DNA of 64,000 nucleotides, taken from NCBI RefSeq assembly GCF_008080435.1, contig NZ_VRKN01000003.1:124001-188000 (forward strand), written 5' to 3'. The notes below the pieces were generated by a model. It made no database searches and was not told where the DNA came from. It worked only from the letters and a program-made list of their open reading frames with translations. Positions 1 through 9,497 of the stretch are shown here, one piece after another (the first letter of the stretch is position 1; every line of letters begins with the position of its first letter). The DNA is from Enterobacter asburiae. GTDB lineage: Bacteria > Pseudomonadota > Gammaproteobacteria > Enterobacterales > Enterobacteriaceae. The position numbers were made by a program, and so were the translations under genes.

Positions 1-480
1 CTGACACTGGCGCCAGGCGTCGCGACAATTGTCAAACTCCTCGAGACGCGTCACGGAGAGCGGCAGCGCCGAGAGCGCCTGTCGGATCTTTTGCTGCAAC
101 CCGGCAGTCTGTTGACGAGTCAGCCACGAATGCTGCGCATTGCTTTGCGCGATATCGTCCAGCACCTGCTGGAGCACCTGGGCGGCAATCACGCTCATAT
201 CCTGGCTCCACTGCTGCCAGAGTGCGTTCAGGTGATGATGGAAACGCTGAGTTTCCGCCCACTCGGTGCCATGAAGACGCACGACTTTATCGTCAGGCAG
301 AACGAACTCCAGTTCGCCCCACACCAGCCCGCGTTTGCAATGGATAGCCAGAAGATGATTAAACGGAATAAGGTATTCGTGGCGTTCCCCGGAGACTTTC
401 ACCCCGGCATTAAGGAGAACCACCCTGTCGTAAGGGTGTTGCGCCAGGCGTTTGCCTAACGACGTTGCTTTCAGTTCCAT
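1..480 (-). CDS. helD: DNA helicase IV, N-terminal part (cut by window edge)
   Basis: The reverse strand from 480 is open to the window edge, 160 codons, beginning MELKATSLGKRLAQHPYDR. This matches the start of E. coli helicase IV, a superfamily 1 (UvrD/Rep-like) 3'-5' DNA helicase of about 684 residues that acts in recombination and repair. Only the family-specific N-terminal extension is here; the Walker A motif lies beyond the edge, so helicase motifs cannot be checked. A GGCGGA ribosome site sits just upstream of the ATG at 480. The gene is divergent from yccF across about 120 bp. Identity rests on colinear sequence and on its place next to yccF, as in K-12. Confidence 0.93.
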   Translation of the reverse strand, partial: MELKATSLGKRLAQHPYDRVVLLNAGVKVSGERHEYLIPFNHLLAIHCKRGLVWGELEFVLPDDKVVRLHGTEWAETQRFHHHLNALWQQWSQDMSVIAAQVLQQVLDDIAQSNAQHSWLTRQQTAGLQQKIRQALSALPLSVTRLEEFDNCRDAWRQCQ

Positions 481-603
481 GTTCCGCCAAATCCACGAAG
501 AGATAATTTACCTGACAGTTTAACTGCCAGTTTTAAGGTGCTCCAGCCTAAAAAAACGTTACAATCATTGGGCGTTAATTTTATCGAAAGGAAGTGAGGG
601 TTT

Positions 604-1050
604 ATGCGTACCGTTCTGAATGTGTTGAATTTTGTGCTGGGCGGTTTTGCCACCACCCTTTCCTGGCTTTTTGCCACGCTGGTGAGCATCGTCCTGATTT
701 TCACGCTTCCCCTGACCCGTTCCTGCTGGGAAATCACAAAACTCTCCTTAATTCCCTACGGGAATGAAGCCATCCACGTTGACGAGCTGGATCCGGAGAG
801 CAAAAACGCCCTGATGAATACGGGCGGAACCCTGCTGAACATTCTGTGGCTGATTTTCTTCGGCTGGTGGCTGTGCATCATGCATATTTTTGCCGGTATT
901 GCGCAGTGCATCACGATTATTGGTATTCCGGTGGGGATCGCGAACTTTAAGATCGCCGCTATCGCCCTTTGGCCCGTCGGTCGCAGGGTTGTTCCGGTAG
1001 AAGTGGCCCAGGCGGCGCGTGAAGCAAACGCTCGTCGTCGTTTTCAGTAA
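604..1050 (+). CDS. yccF: YccF inner-membrane protein (DUF307)
   Basis: A 148-residue protein, the same length as E. coli YccF and close to it throughout (MRTVLNVLNFVLGG...). It has hydrophobic segments at about residues 5-35 and 80-130 and a basic C-terminus (REANARRRFQ), so it should be an integral inner-membrane protein. Two related halves carry the motif IP(Y/V)G (IPYG and IPVG), typical of the DUF307 repeat. The biochemical function is unknown. The start has a strong purine-rich site (AAGGAAGTGAGGG). It lies 19 bp upstream of yccS, so the two are probably co-transcribed. Confidence 0.93.
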   Translation: MRTVLNVLNFVLGGFATTLSWLFATLVSIVLIFTLPLTRSCWEITKLSLIPYGNEAIHVDELDPESKNALMNTGGTLLNILWLIFFGWWLCIMHIFAGIAQCITIIGIPVGIANFKIAAIALWPVGRRVVPVEVAQAAREANARRRFQ

Positions 1051-1069
1051 ATAAGGACTGGCCGCGTTT

Positions 1070-3232
1070 ATGCTAAGCCCACTGCTTCGCCGTTATACCT
1101 GGAACAGCACCTGGCTTTACAACGTCAGGATATTTATCGCGCTTTGCGGCACGGTTGCCCTGCCCTGGTGGCTGAATGATGTCAAGCTCACCATTCCACT
1201 TACGCTGGGGGTGGTAGCCGGGGCGCTGGCGGACCTGGACGATCGTCTGGCCGGGCGTTTACGTAACCTGGTCATTACGCTTGTCTGCTTTTTTATTGCG
1301 TCAGCGTCTGTTGAGTTGCTTTTCCCATGGCCCTGGCTGTTTGCCCTGGGTCTTACGCTCTCAACCAGCGGGTTTATTTTGCTGGGTGGCCTTGGACAGC
1401 GTTATGCCACCATCGCTTTTGGTGCATTGCTGATCGCCATCTACACCATGCTGGGCGTTTCCCTGTACGACCAGTGGTACCAGCAGCCGGTTCTGCTGTT
1501 GCTGGGCGCCATCTGGTATAACCTGCTGACGCTTACCGGTCATCTGATTTTCCCGGTTCGCCCGCTGCAGGATAACCTTGCCCGCAGCTTTGAGCAGTTA
1601 GCCCACTATCTGGAACTGAAATCCCGGCTGTTCGACCCGGATATCGAGGAAGAAAGCCAGGCTCCGCTCTACGATCTGGCGCTGGCAAATGGCCAGTTAG
1701 TCGCCACCCTTAACCAGACAAAAGCCTCTCTTCTTACCCGTCTGCGCGGCGATCGTGGTCAGCGCGGAACCCGAAGAACCTTACACTACTATTTTGCCGC
1801 CCAGGACATTCATGAACGTGCCAGCTCCTCGCACGTTCAGTATGCCGCCCTGCGCGAAAAGTTCCGCTACAGCGACGTGATGTTCCGCTTCCAGCGTCTG
1901 CTGTCCATGCAGTCCCAGGCGTGCCAGCAGCTCTCGCGCTCCATTCTGCTGCGCACGCCCTATCAGCATGACCCCCGTTTTGAACGCGTATTCAGCCATC
2001 TTGATGCGGCGCTCGATCGCGTTCAGGCCAGCGGAACGTCACCGGAACACATCAAAGCGCTGGGCTTTCTGCTGAACAACCTGCGGGCGATTGATGCTCA
2101 ACTGGCGACAATTGAGTCCGAACAGGCGATGGCACAGCCGGGCAGTGAGGTGGAAAACCAGCTTGCTGATGACAGCGTGCACAGCGTTAGCGACATGTGG
2201 CTGCGGCTGAGCCGCAACTTTACCCCGGAGTCGGCTCTCTTTCGCCACGCGGTGAGAATGTCGCTGGTGCTGTGCGTGGGTTATGCCTTTATCCAGATAA
2301 CCGGGCTGCACCACGGCTACTGGATCCTGCTCACCAGCCTGTTCGTCTGCCAGCCGAACTATAACGCCACCCGACATCGTCTTGCGCTGCGCATTATCGG
2401 CACGCTGGTCGGCGTCGCGATCGGCCTGCCAGTGCTCTATTTTGTGCCCTCCGTTGAAGGTCAATTGATCCTGATCGTGATCACCGGCGTGCTGTTCTTC
2501 GCGTTTCGCAACGTGCAGTATGCCCATGCCACCATGTTCATCACGCTGCTGGTGCTGCTCTGCTTTAACCTGCTGGGTGAAGGGTTTGAAGTCGCCCTGC
2601 CCCGCGTGATTGATACCCTGATTGGCTGCGCGATAGCCTGGGCCGCGGTCAGCTTTATCTGGCCGGACTGGCGTTTCCGCAATTTGCCGCGCGTGGTAGA
2701 CAGGGCGATGAACGCCAACTGTCGATACCTTGACGCTATCCTGGAGCAGTACCACCAGGGGCGCGATAACCGCCTGGCTTACCGGATAGCACGTCGCGAT
2801 GCGCACAACAGTGATGCCGAACTGGCCTCCGTTGTCTCTAACATGTCAACGGAGCCTCGCGCCACGGCGGAGATTCGTGAGACTGCGTTCCGCCTGCTCT
2901 GCCTGAACCATACGTTCACCAGCTATATTTCGACGCTGGGTGCCCACCGTGAGAAACTCACCAACCCGGGTATTCTCAACCTGCTCGATGACGCCGTCTG
3001 TTATGTCGATGACGCGCTTCATCACCGACCAGCCGATGAGCCCCGCGTTCAACAGGCGCTTGATGAACTGGCTCAACGCATTGCGCATCTTGACCCAGGA
3101 AACGACAGCAAAGCGCCGCTGGTTCTTCAGCAGATAGGCCTGCTTATCGCTCTGCTGCCTGAAATTTGCCGGCTGCAACAGCAAATCGCTACCTGGAGAA
3201 GTGATTCTCCTGTGGCTCAGGCAGCGCATTAA
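1070..3232 (+). CDS. yccS: YccS, FUSC-family inner-membrane protein
   Basis: A 720-residue membrane protein of the FUSC/aromatic-acid-exporter superfamily. The layout is the family's duplicated one: a cluster of transmembrane segments at about 20-165, a soluble helical region to about 390, a second cluster at about 395-535 (containing HHGYWILLTSLFVCQPNY), then a cytoplasmic C-terminal domain. The substrate is unknown; export of toxic small molecules is a family-based guess. It follows yccF in the same transcription unit, with an AAGGA site before the ATG. Its last 44 bp overlap the 3' end of the convergent sxy gene. Confidence 0.92.
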   Translation: MLSPLLRRYTWNSTWLYNVRIFIALCGTVALPWWLNDVKLTIPLTLGVVAGALADLDDRLAGRLRNLVITLVCFFIASASVELLFPWPWLFALGLTLSTSGFILLGGLGQRYATIAFGALLIAIYTMLGVSLYDQWYQQPVLLLLGAIWYNLLTLTGHLIFPVRPLQDNLARSFEQLAHYLELKSRLFDPDIEEESQAPLYDLALANGQLVATLNQTKASLLTRLRGDRGQRGTRRTLHYYFAAQDIHERASSSHVQYAALREKFRYSDVMFRFQRLLSMQSQACQQLSRSILLRTPYQHDPRFERVFSHLDAALDRVQASGTSPEHIKALGFLLNNLRAIDAQLATIESEQAMAQPGSEVENQLADDSVHSVSDMWLRLSRNFTPESALFRHAVRMSLVLCVGYAFIQITGLHHGYWILLTSLFVCQPNYNATRHRLALRIIGTLVGVAIGLPVLYFVPSVEGQLILIVITGVLFFAFRNVQYAHATMFITLLVLLCFNLLGEGFEVALPRVIDTLIGCAIAWAAVSFIWPDWRFRNLPRVVDRAMNANCRYLDAILEQYHQGRDNRLAYRIARRDAHNSDAELASVVSNMSTEPRATAEIRETAFRLLCLNHTFTSYISTLGAHREKLTNPGILNLLDDAVCYVDDALHHRPADEPRVQQALDELAQRIAHLDPGNDSKAPLVLQQIGLLIALLPEICRLQQQIATWRSDSPVAQAAH

Positions 3233-3815
3233 ACCACTCCGTCAGCTCCCGGCGAATGCCTGCCGGGAGTGCCGCCTCATGCAGTCCCACAATGGCACCC
3301 TCCAGCGCGAAGAGCACTTTAATACTGAGCGCTTTGTTTTTTGCCCGCATCTTCAGCCAGCTTTCCCTCGCGCCCAGCGCCCGCAGCGTCTCTTCATTAG
3401 TAATACCCGCTTCGAAGAGCAACACTTCCAGCTGAAAAGTGAGGTTTGGTAGATCTTTAAGACGGTTTCGCTGATGCCGCTGATAACGCTCTTTCCTTGC
3501 CGCACTGAGCGCAAACGAGGAGAGCTGAAGCAACCGCTCCCTGTCCTGCCATAATCCGTCATCCACACGATAATAGTTGAGCAGCACCGGGCGGCCTCGC
3601 TTCATCAACGTCAAAAATGAAGAGGCATTTTTGACACAGTATTTCGCACTCTCCTCACAAGCCCGAAGATAAAGTTCGCCGTCTGACACCATGGCAAAAA
3701 CCGCATCATCCACCGCCAGGGTGTAGCCTCCAAACAACGCGCGGTGATGTATCTCGCCAAGCGGAGAGAGGTATTCCTGGGATTTATAAATCCGTTCATA
3801 AGATATCTTTTTCAT
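3189..3815 (-). CDS. sxy: Competence regulator Sxy/TfoX
   Basis: A 208-residue TfoX-family protein with the conserved N-terminus MKKISYERIYKSQEYLSPLG and a TfoX C-terminal domain from about residue 105 (LKDLPNLTFQLEVLL...LGARESWL). Sxy works with CRP to switch on CRP-S promoters, which drive DNA-uptake genes. The ATG at 3815 is chosen because GAAGGGA sits 7 bases upstream and because it matches E. coli Sxy (209 residues); an ATG at 3836 has no such site. The central region is more diverged from E. coli than the neighbouring genes are, which is usual for this regulator. The 3' end overlaps yccS by 44 bp. Confidence 0.92.
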   Translation of the reverse strand: MKKISYERIYKSQEYLSPLGEIHHRALFGGYTLAVDDAVFAMVSDGELYLRACEESAKYCVKNASSFLTLMKRGRPVLLNYYRVDDGLWQDRERLLQLSSFALSAARKERYQRHQRNRLKDLPNLTFQLEVLLFEAGITNEETLRALGARESWLKMRAKNKALSIKVLFALEGAIVGLHEAALPAGIRRELTEWFNALPEPQENHFSR

Positions 3816-3969
3816 GATATTTCCCTTCAAAATCATAAAGTAACAACGAAATTTCTTACTAGCGGATCCGTTAGCAGGAAAATAGGCAACTTATCGCCGT
3901 TGAGCAAGATGATTTTTCGAGGGGCATCAATATTGAATGAATTTTGCGAGTCGCTTTCCGAAAATGAGG

Positions 3970-4012
3970 TTGATCTTTATGCATACAGGGGTTACTGTAT
4001 ATTCATACAGTA
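3970..4012 (+). promoter_or_regulatory. sulA promoter with LexA (SOS) box
   Basis: The 20-mer at 3993-4012 is a perfect inverted repeat of the form TACTGT-N8-ACAGTA, matching the LexA consensus CTGT-N8-ACAG. A -35-like TTGATC at 3970-3975 is followed after 17 bp by a -10-like TACTGT that lies inside the box, so bound LexA would cover the promoter. The sulA start is 20 bp downstream. This is the classical tightly repressed SOS arrangement. Confidence 0.95.
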
Positions 4013-4032
4013 ACTACAGGGCTGGAATGAAT

Positions 4033-4542
4033 ATGCACACTTCAGGCTATGCAAATCGCTCAACCTCTCTCTCTTCTACCGCAGGCAATGTCGCGCAGAA
4101 TTCCGTCGAGCGTGTTTCCACGGGGCTTATCAGTGAAGTGGTTTATCGTGAAGACCAGCCCCTGTTGACGCAACTTCTGTTGTTGCCGTTATTGCAACAG
4201 CTTGGTCAGCAATCACGCTGGCAGCTTTGGCTCACGCCTCAGCAAAAACTGAGCCGTGAGTGGGTTCAGTCGGCAGGCCTTCCGCTCACCAAGGTCATGC
4301 AAATTAATCAGCTCTCGCCTTGCGATACCGTTGAGTCGATGATCCGCGCGTTACGCACCGGAAATTACAGCGTGGTGATTGGATGGTTACCGGAAGAATT
4401 GACGGAAGAGGAACATTTCCGTCTGACTGAAGCAGCTGAAGAAGGGAATGCGATCGGGTTCATTATGCGTCCGGTTCGATCGGATTCTTACCGCAGAGGA
4501 CAACTTTCTGGGCTAAAAATTCACTCGAATTTGTATCATTGA
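4033..4542 (+). CDS. sulA: SOS cell-division inhibitor SulA
   Basis: A 169-residue protein, the same length as E. coli SulA. SulA is made during the SOS response, binds FtsZ and blocks Z-ring assembly until Lon degrades it. The FtsZ-binding core is highly conserved ([32 protein letters not shown]) and so is the C-terminus [10 protein letters not shown], the Lon-recognition tail. The N-terminal 25 residues are variable. The ATG at 4033 is used because it matches MxTSGYA in E. coli and has GGGCTGGA upstream; an in-frame ATG at 4027 is possible but less likely. The LexA box ends 20 bp upstream. Confidence 0.95.
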   Translation: MHTSGYANRSTSLSSTAGNVAQNSVERVSTGLISEVVYREDQPLLTQLLLLPLLQQLGQQSRWQLWLTPQQKLSREWVQSAGLPLTKVMQINQLSPCDTVESMIRALRTGNYSVVIGWLPEELTEEEHFRLTEAAEEGNAIGFIMRPVRSDSYRRGQLSGLKIHSNLYH

Positions 4543-4896
4543 GTGAAATTAAGATTTTTCCTGGAATTTTTTTTGACCACAAGATGGGATTTAAGTTCCC
4601 GGCCTCAAAATTGCGGCAAGGCTTGTCTGGTGCGGTTCTCCTTAATTTTATTGCACAAAATTCGTTCGGAAAATGTTAAATAATCGATATACGGAACTTT
4701 TTTTTTCATATGCCTGACGGACTTCACACTTGTAAGTTTTCAGCTACGTTGTAGACTTTACATCGCCAGGGGTGCTCGGCCTAAGCCGAAGATATCGGTA
4801 GATTTATATTTGACCACGCCCCCCGGTGAAGGATTTAACCGTGATTCTCTCCTGAGACTTTCATGGCGAATTTTGGATGATAACGAGGCGCAAAAA
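4543..4896 (+). promoter_or_regulatory. sulA-ompA intergenic region: ompA promoter and 132-nt leader
   Basis: This 354-bp gap holds no gene. TTGTAA (4730-4735) and TAGACT (4752-4757) with 16-bp spacing form the likely promoter. Just upstream, CCTGA-N6-TCACA (4713-4728) is a plausible CRP site. A transcript starting near 4765 gives a leader of about 132 nt, nearly identical to the E. coli ompA leader, including the 5' hairpin (GCTCGGC...GCCGA) that stabilises the mRNA. GATGATAACGAGG (4876-4888) is the known pairing region for the sRNA MicA in E. coli and overlaps the ribosome site. Promoter assignment is by similarity. Confidence 0.8.
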
Positions 4897-5952
4897 ATGA
4901 AAAAGACAGCTATCGCGATTGCAGTGGCACTGGCTGGCTTCGCTACCGTAGCGCAGGCCGCTCCGAAAGATAATACCTGGTATGCAGGTGGTAAACTGGG
5001 CTGGTCTCAGTTCCACGACACCGGCTGGTACAACAGCAGCCTGAACAATGATGGCCCTACTCACGAGAGCCAGCTTGGTGCAGGTGCGTTCGGTGGCTAT
5101 CAGGTTAACCCGTATGTTGGTTTTGAAATGGGTTACGACTGGTTAGGTCGTATGCCATACAAAGGCGACACCATCAACGGCGCTTTCAAAGCACAGGGCG
5201 TTCAGCTGACCGCTAAACTGGGCTACCCAATCACTGACGATCTGGACGTGTACACCCGTCTGGGCGGCATGGTATGGCGTGCAGACTCCAGCAACAACAT
5301 CGCTGGTGACAACCATGATACCGGTGTTTCCCCAGTATTCGCTGGTGGCGTTGAGTGGGCTATGACCCGTGACATCGCTACCCGTCTGGAATACCAGTGG
5401 GTTAACAACATCGGCGACGGCAACACCGTTGGTGTTCGTCCAGACAACGGCATGCTGAGCGTAGGTGTTTCCTACCGTTTCGGCCAGCAGGAAGAAGCAG
5501 CACCAGTTGTTGCTCCAGCGCCGGCTCCAGCTCCAGAAGTACAGACCAAGCACTTCACTCTGAAGTCTGACGTTCTGTTCAACTTCAACAAAGCGACTCT
5601 GAAACCAGAAGGTCAGCAGGCACTGGATCAGCTGTACTCTCAGCTGAGCAACCTGGATCCTAAAGACGGTTCTGTAGTGGTTCTGGGCTTCACCGACCGT
5701 ATCGGTTCTGACGCTTACAACCAGAAACTGTCTGAGAAACGTGCTCAGTCTGTTGTTGATTACCTGATCTCTAAAGGTATCCCAGCTAACAAGATCTCCC
5801 CACGTGGTATGGGCGAATCTAACCCAGTTACTGGCAACACCTGTGACAACGTGAAAGCTCGCGCTGCACTGATCGACTGCCTGGCTCCAGATCGTCGCGT
5901 AGAGATCGAAGTTAAAGGCATCAAAGACGTTGTAACTCAGCCAGCGGCATAA
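4897..5952 (+). CDS. ompA: Outer membrane protein A
   Basis: A 351-residue precursor. Residues 1-21 are a signal peptide ending AQA. The 8-stranded barrel follows ([13 protein letters not shown]... to VGVSYRFG), then an Ala-Pro linker ([10 protein letters not shown]) and the periplasmic OmpA-like domain that grips peptidoglycan ([33 protein letters not shown]) with its two cysteines. It anchors the outer membrane to the wall. The start is fixed by the [10 protein letters not shown] signal sequence and a GAGG site; an upstream in-frame TTG at 4810 lies in the leader and is not the start. Codon use is strongly biased, as expected for a highly expressed gene. Surface loops differ from E. coli. 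Confidence 0.98.
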   Translation: MKKTAIAIAVALAGFATVAQAAPKDNTWYAGGKLGWSQFHDTGWYNSSLNNDGPTHESQLGAGAFGGYQVNPYVGFEMGYDWLGRMPYKGDTINGAFKAQGVQLTAKLGYPITDDLDVYTRLGGMVWRADSSNNIAGDNHDTGVSPVFAGGVEWAMTRDIATRLEYQWVNNIGDGNTVGVRPDNGMLSVGVSYRFGQQEEAAPVVAPAPAPAPEVQTKHFTLKSDVLFNFNKATLKPEGQQALDQLYSQLSNLDPKDGSVVVLGFTDRIGSDAYNQKLSEKRAQSVVDYLISKGIPANKISPRGMGESNPVTGNTCDNVKARAALIDCLAPDRRVEIEVKGIKDVVTQPAA

Positions 5953-5962
5953 GTTATCGTCT

Positions 5963-5995
5963 TATAAAAAAACCCCGCCATGCGGGGTTTTTTAT
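5963..5995 (+). terminator. ompA terminator
   Basis: The stem AACCCCGC-CAT-GCGGGGTT is followed by a T run and preceded by an A run. It is a strong intrinsic terminator 15 bp after ompA and could also act on matP transcripts from the other side. Confidence 0.92.
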
Positions 5996-6015
5996 TGTCT
6001 GCAGAAAAGAAAAAT

Positions 6016-6468
6016 CTATTTTTTACCCAACAGAGCCTGAAGGTCGTTCTTCAGTGTCGACATCTGGTTGGCGTACTTCTCTTTATGTTCGGCATCCTCA
6101 ATTAACTGCACAATGGTTTCCGAAAGCGTTTTGCCCCGACGTTGTGCCAGCCCGGCCAGGCGTTGCCAGACAACGAACTCCAGGTCGATTGATTTTTTGC
6201 GAGTGTGCTGATGCTCAGCATTAAAATGCCGTTTGCGTCGCGCGCGGATAGTTTGCTTCATCCGGTTTAACAACGCGGGATTGATGTGTTTCTCAATCCA
6301 GCTGTTAACCTGTACCGGTTCATTTTCGAGGGTCAGCAAAATATCCACGGCTTCTTGCGCAGCGCTGGCTTCGATGTAGCAGGTGATCAGCTCCCCTTCA
6401 CGGTGCTTTTTGACCAGGTACTTCCATTTCCAGCCGCTTTCAAGATTTTCCAGTTGTTGATATTTCAT
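6016..6468 (-). CDS. matP: Macrodomain Ter organiser MatP
   Basis: A 150-residue protein matching E. coli MatP along its full length ([26 protein letters not shown]...). MatP dimers bind 13-bp matS sites that define the Ter macrodomain and tether it to the division machinery through ZapB. The N-terminal four-helix bundle is followed by a ribbon-helix-helix DNA-binding part ([24 protein letters not shown]..., here abbreviated) and a C-terminal coiled coil (NKMSTL-type, residues 130-150). It is divergent from ycbZ and convergent with ompA. The gene commonly lies outside the domain it organises. Confidence 0.96.
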   Translation of the reverse strand: MKYQQLENLESGWKWKYLVKKHREGELITCYIEASAAQEAVDILLTLENEPVQVNSWIEKHINPALLNRMKQTIRARRKRHFNAEHQHTRKKSIDLEFVVWQRLAGLAQRRGKTLSETIVQLIEDAEHKEKYANQMSTLKNDLQALLGKK

Positions 6469-6654
6469 TGCGATCTCAGTGTTACCACGTAACTCTGTTC
6501 AGAATATCAGTTTTTTAGCAATCTGCTGAAAAGAAATCATATCCTGTGAGTGAATGCAGCCAATCGCCCTGTCGAAATACCCAATCCTGCTTGGGTAGAG
6601 CCCCCCGCTTACGGTATACTCCACGTTTTTACATCTGACTAAAAAACATCAACT

Positions 6655-8415
6655 TTGACCATTACGAAACTTGCATGGCGTGACCTTGTTCCGGATACCG
6701 AAAGTTACCAGGAACTGTTTGCACAGCCCGAACTCGCAAAAGAACACGAATTCATCCTTAGCGATACGCAGCCTCGTTTGCATTATGCGCTGGAGCAGGT
6801 GTTAAGCCCATGGGCAACGGCGCCCTTCATGCTGCTCAAGGCCCCGGAAGAGGCGGAATACCTGACGCTGCTCGGAGATGCCGTGCGCCAGCTGAAGCCA
6901 GGAGCGAACGCAGTTTTTGGCGGCCAGTATCGTATTGCGGGACATGATGTCACTTTTGAACCGGCGGCGCAGGTCGATGGCCGTTTTGCCGCTAAGGGCG
7001 AGGTGGTTACCGCTAACTGGGTCGAGGCGGAACAACTCTTTGGTTGTCTGCGCCAGTTTAACGGCGAACTTTCGCTCCAGCCGGGGCTGGTACATCGCGC
7101 AAATGGCGGTGTGCTCATCATCTCACTGCGCACCCTGCTCTCGCAGCCGCTGTTGTGGATGCGTCTGAAAACCATCGTGCACCAGCAGCGTTTCGACTGG
7201 GTCGGCTACGATGAGTCTCGTCCTCTGCCTGTCTCTGTTCCGTCTATGCCGCTGTCGCTGACCGTCGTGCTGACGGGCGACCGTGAATCGCTGGCGGACT
7301 TCCAGGAAATGGAACCAGAACTCGCTGAGCAGGCGGTGTATAGCGAATACGAAGACAACATCCAGATTGCTGACGCCGACGATATGGCGCAGTGGTGCCA
7401 GTGGGTGATGGCCGTTGCTGAACGTTTTGCGCTGCCAACCCCTGCGGCTGACGCGTGGCCGGGCTTAATCCGCGAAGCGGTACGCTACACCGGTGACCAG
7501 GAAACGCTGCCGCTTTGCCCGCTCTGGATCGGCAAACAGCTGCGTGAAGTGGGTGTGATCAGCGGTGACGGGGCGTTCACCGGAGAACAGCTCACTCAGA
7601 TGTTGGCTCAGCGTGAGTGGCGAGAAGGCTATCTTGCCGACCGTATGCAGGATGAAATTCTGCTGGAACAAATTCTGGTGGAAACCGAAGGCGAGCGCGT
7701 CGGGCAGATCAACGCCCTGTCGGTGATTGAATTTCCTGGCCATCCGCGCGCATTCGGGGAACCGTCCCGTATCAGCTGCGTTGTGCACGTTGGTGATGGC
7801 GAGTTTACCGATATCGAACGGAAAGCCGAGCTGGGCGGCAACATTCACGCGAAAGGCATGATGATCATGCAGGCGTTTTTGATGTCAGAACTGCAGCTTG
7901 AGCAACAGATCCCCTTCTCCGCCTCGCTGACGTTTGAGCAGTCCTACAGCGAAGTGGATGGCGATAGCGCCTCTATGGCCGAGCTGTGCGCCTTAATCAG
8001 CGCCCTGGCGGAAGTGCCCATCAATCAGAACATCGCGATCACCGGTTCGGTGGACCAATTCGGTCGTGCCCAGCCAGTGGGAGGCCTCAACGAAAAAATT
8101 GAAGGCTTCTTCTCAATCTGTCAGCAGCGCGGTTTAAACGGTAAACAGGGTGTGATTATTCCTGCTCCCAACGCACGCCATTTGAGCCTCAGTCAGGATA
8201 TTCTGGATGCGGTTGAGCAAGAGCAATTCACCATCTGGGCCATCGAAGGGATTGAGGATGCGCTACCCTTACTGACAAATCTGGTTTGGGATGGCGAAGG
8301 GCAAACCACCCTGATGCAGACTATCCAGGAGCGCATAGCTCAGGCGACACAGCAGGATGCTCGTCATCGTTATCCATGGCCGTTACGCTGGTTGGGCTGG
8401 TTTAGTTCGAACTGA
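6655..8415 (+). CDS. ycbZ: Lon-like protease without an ATPase domain (YcbZ/LonH)
   Basis: A 586-residue protein matching E. coli YcbZ. The C-terminal third is a Lon-type S16 protease domain: the catalytic serine lies in GDSAS (Ser438) and the catalytic lysine in GGLNEKIEG (Lys481), 43 residues apart as in Lon. The first 300 residues resemble a degenerate AAA-like region; I see no Walker A motif. The substrate is unknown. The start is a TTG at 6655, needed to keep the conserved N-terminus [15 protein letters not shown]; no ATG lies near it. The stop codon overlaps the FadR site of fabA. Confidence 0.92.
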   Translation: MTITKLAWRDLVPDTESYQELFAQPELAKEHEFILSDTQPRLHYALEQVLSPWATAPFMLLKAPEEAEYLTLLGDAVRQLKPGANAVFGGQYRIAGHDVTFEPAAQVDGRFAAKGEVVTANWVEAEQLFGCLRQFNGELSLQPGLVHRANGGVLIISLRTLLSQPLLWMRLKTIVHQQRFDWVGYDESRPLPVSVPSMPLSLTVVLTGDRESLADFQEMEPELAEQAVYSEYEDNIQIADADDMAQWCQWVMAVAERFALPTPAADAWPGLIREAVRYTGDQETLPLCPLWIGKQLREVGVISGDGAFTGEQLTQMLAQREWREGYLADRMQDEILLEQILVETEGERVGQINALSVIEFPGHPRAFGEPSRISCVVHVGDGEFTDIERKAELGGNIHAKGMMIMQAFLMSELQLEQQIPFSASLTFEQSYSEVDGDSASMAELCALISALAEVPINQNIAITGSVDQFGRAQPVGGLNEKIEGFFSICQQRGLNGKQGVIIPAPNARHLSLSQDILDAVEQEQFTIWAIEGIEDALPLLTNLVWDGEGQTTLMQTIQERIAQATQQDARHRYPWPLRWLGWFSSN

Positions 8416-8445
8416 TCGGACTTGTTCAGCGTACACGTGTTAGCT
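8410..8445 (+). promoter_or_regulatory. fabA control region: FadR and FabR sites
   Basis: AACTGATCGGACTTGTT (8410-8426) resembles the FadR operator and corresponds to the activating FadR site of E. coli fabA. It starts inside the last sense codon of ycbZ. AGCGTACACGTGTTAGCT (8428-8445) is an imperfect palindrome of the FabR type, at which unsaturated acyl thioesters cause repression. Both assignments are by similarity to the E. coli promoter, which reads almost the same here. Confidence 0.75.
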
Positions 8446-8483
8446 ATCCTGCGTCCTTCACTAAAATAAGGCTTACTGAGAAC

Positions 8484-9002
8484 ATGGTAGATAAACGCGA
8501 ATCCTATACAAAAGAAGATCTTCTTGCCTCTGGTCGCGGTGAACTGTTTGGCGCAAAAGGCCCACAGTTACCGGCCCCGAACATGCTGATGATGGACCGT
8601 GTCGTGAAAATGACCGAAACCGGCGGCAACTTCGATAAGGGTTACGTAGAAGCAGAACTCGATATCAACCCGGACCTGTGGTTCTTCGGTTGCCACTTTA
8701 TTGGCGATCCGGTAATGCCTGGCTGTCTGGGCCTGGATGCCATGTGGCAGCTGGTTGGCTTCTATCTGGGCTGGCTGGGCGGCGAAGGTAAAGGCCGCGC
8801 ACTCGGTGTGGGCGAAGTAAAATTCACTGGCCAGGTTCTGCCTACAGCGAAGAAAGTCACCTATCGTATTCACTTCAAGCGCATCGTTAACCGCCGCCTG
8901 ATTATGGGCCTGGCAGATGGCGAAGTGTTGGTAGATGGTCGTCTGATCTATAGCGCAAGCGACCTGAAAGTTGGCCTGTTCCAGGACACTTCCGCGTTCT
9001 GA
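8484..9002 (+). CDS. fabA: 3-hydroxydecanoyl-ACP dehydratase/isomerase FabA
   Basis: A 172-residue hot-dog-fold enzyme, nearly identical to E. coli FabA. It dehydrates 3-hydroxyacyl-ACP and isomerises trans-2- to cis-3-decenoyl-ACP, the branch point to unsaturated fatty acids. The catalytic pair is present: His71 in [14 protein letters not shown] and Asp85 in CLGLDAMWQ. FadR and FabR sites lie just upstream, and a strong terminator follows. The start ATG is preceded by AAGG and GAG purines and matches [13 protein letters not shown]. Confidence 0.98.
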   Translation: MVDKRESYTKEDLLASGRGELFGAKGPQLPAPNMLMMDRVVKMTETGGNFDKGYVEAELDINPDLWFFGCHFIGDPVMPGCLGLDAMWQLVGFYLGWLGGEGKGRALGVGEVKFTGQVLPTAKKVTYRIHFKRIVNRRLIMGLADGEVLVDGRLIYSASDLKVGLFQDTSAF

Positions 9003-9027
9003 TCGTGCTTTTCGCACCCGCAGAAAG

Positions 9028-9061
9028 GCGAAACCTCCGCATTGCGGAGGTTTCTTTTTTG
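9028..9061 (+). terminator. fabA terminator
   Basis: GAAACCTCCGC-ATT-GCGGAGGTTTC followed by a T run: a strong intrinsic terminator between fabA and the convergent rmf gene. Confidence 0.93.
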
Positions 9062-9073
9062 AAAGAGACGTTA

Positions 9074-9241
9074 TCAGGCTATGAGTGCCCTGTCGCCGAT
9101 GGCTTCTCGCCAGCCTCCAAGCCATTGTGACCTTTGATTTATCGTCTGATAAGGACACATTTCTTTAGAACGTCCAGCGATGCCGGCCTGATAACCACGT
9201 TGATGAGCCCGTTCCAGGCGATCTCGTTTCTGTCTCTTCAT
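9074..9241 (-). CDS. rmf: Ribosome modulation factor RMF
   Basis: A 55-codon gene read on the reverse strand: it begins MKRQKRDRLERAHQRGYQAG and contains KEMCPYQTINQRSQWLGGW. This is E. coli RMF with changes only near the C-terminus. RMF binds the 30S subunit in stationary phase and drives 70S ribosomes into inactive 100S dimers. The protein is very basic. The start is fixed by the conserved N-terminus and a GAGG just upstream. It lies between fabA (convergent) and pqiC, as in E. coli. The roughly 200 bp upstream should hold its growth-phase promoter; I could not assign boxes with confidence. Confidence 0.96.
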   Translation of the reverse strand: MKRQKRDRLERAHQRGYQAGIAGRSKEMCPYQTINQRSQWLGGWREAIGDRALIA

Positions 9242-9441
9242 GCCTCGTTTCCCTCATTCTTTTGTCTGGTGGAAAGAAAACAGTGTCTGCACTAAATGCA
9301 CAGGCACAGATAACGAATACCCCGAATTACTCGCAGCGTCAATGTTCAAAATTCATACGGGTGTCATATTTGTGAGCTACCTGGAAGTTCATTTGTACAA
9401 AAATTGTGATGTGGCACAACTAACAATCTGAAGTGAAAACG

Positions 9442-9484
9442 AAAAAAAAACCGCAATCAGCGACAGGCCAACTGCGGTTTTTGA
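9442..9484 (-). terminator. pqiC-side terminator
   Basis: On the reverse strand AAAAACCGCAG is followed by an 18-nt loop and then TTGCGGTTTTTTTTTC, ending in a T run just after pqiC. The loop is long for an intrinsic terminator. Confidence 0.75.
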
Positions 9485-9497
9485 TGATGAATTTTAC

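Noticed and set aside
2039..2806. A 255-codon open frame opposite yccS
   Set aside because: Shadow frame, low-complexity His/Gln/Arg composition, inside an intact conserved gene.
4810..4896. A TTG-started N-terminal extension of OmpA
   Set aside because: It lies in the known ompA leader and would bury the signal peptide.
9240..9431. A 63-codon open frame antisense to the rmf leader
   Set aside because: No ribosome site of note and no similarity that I recognise. It runs across the rmf promoter region.
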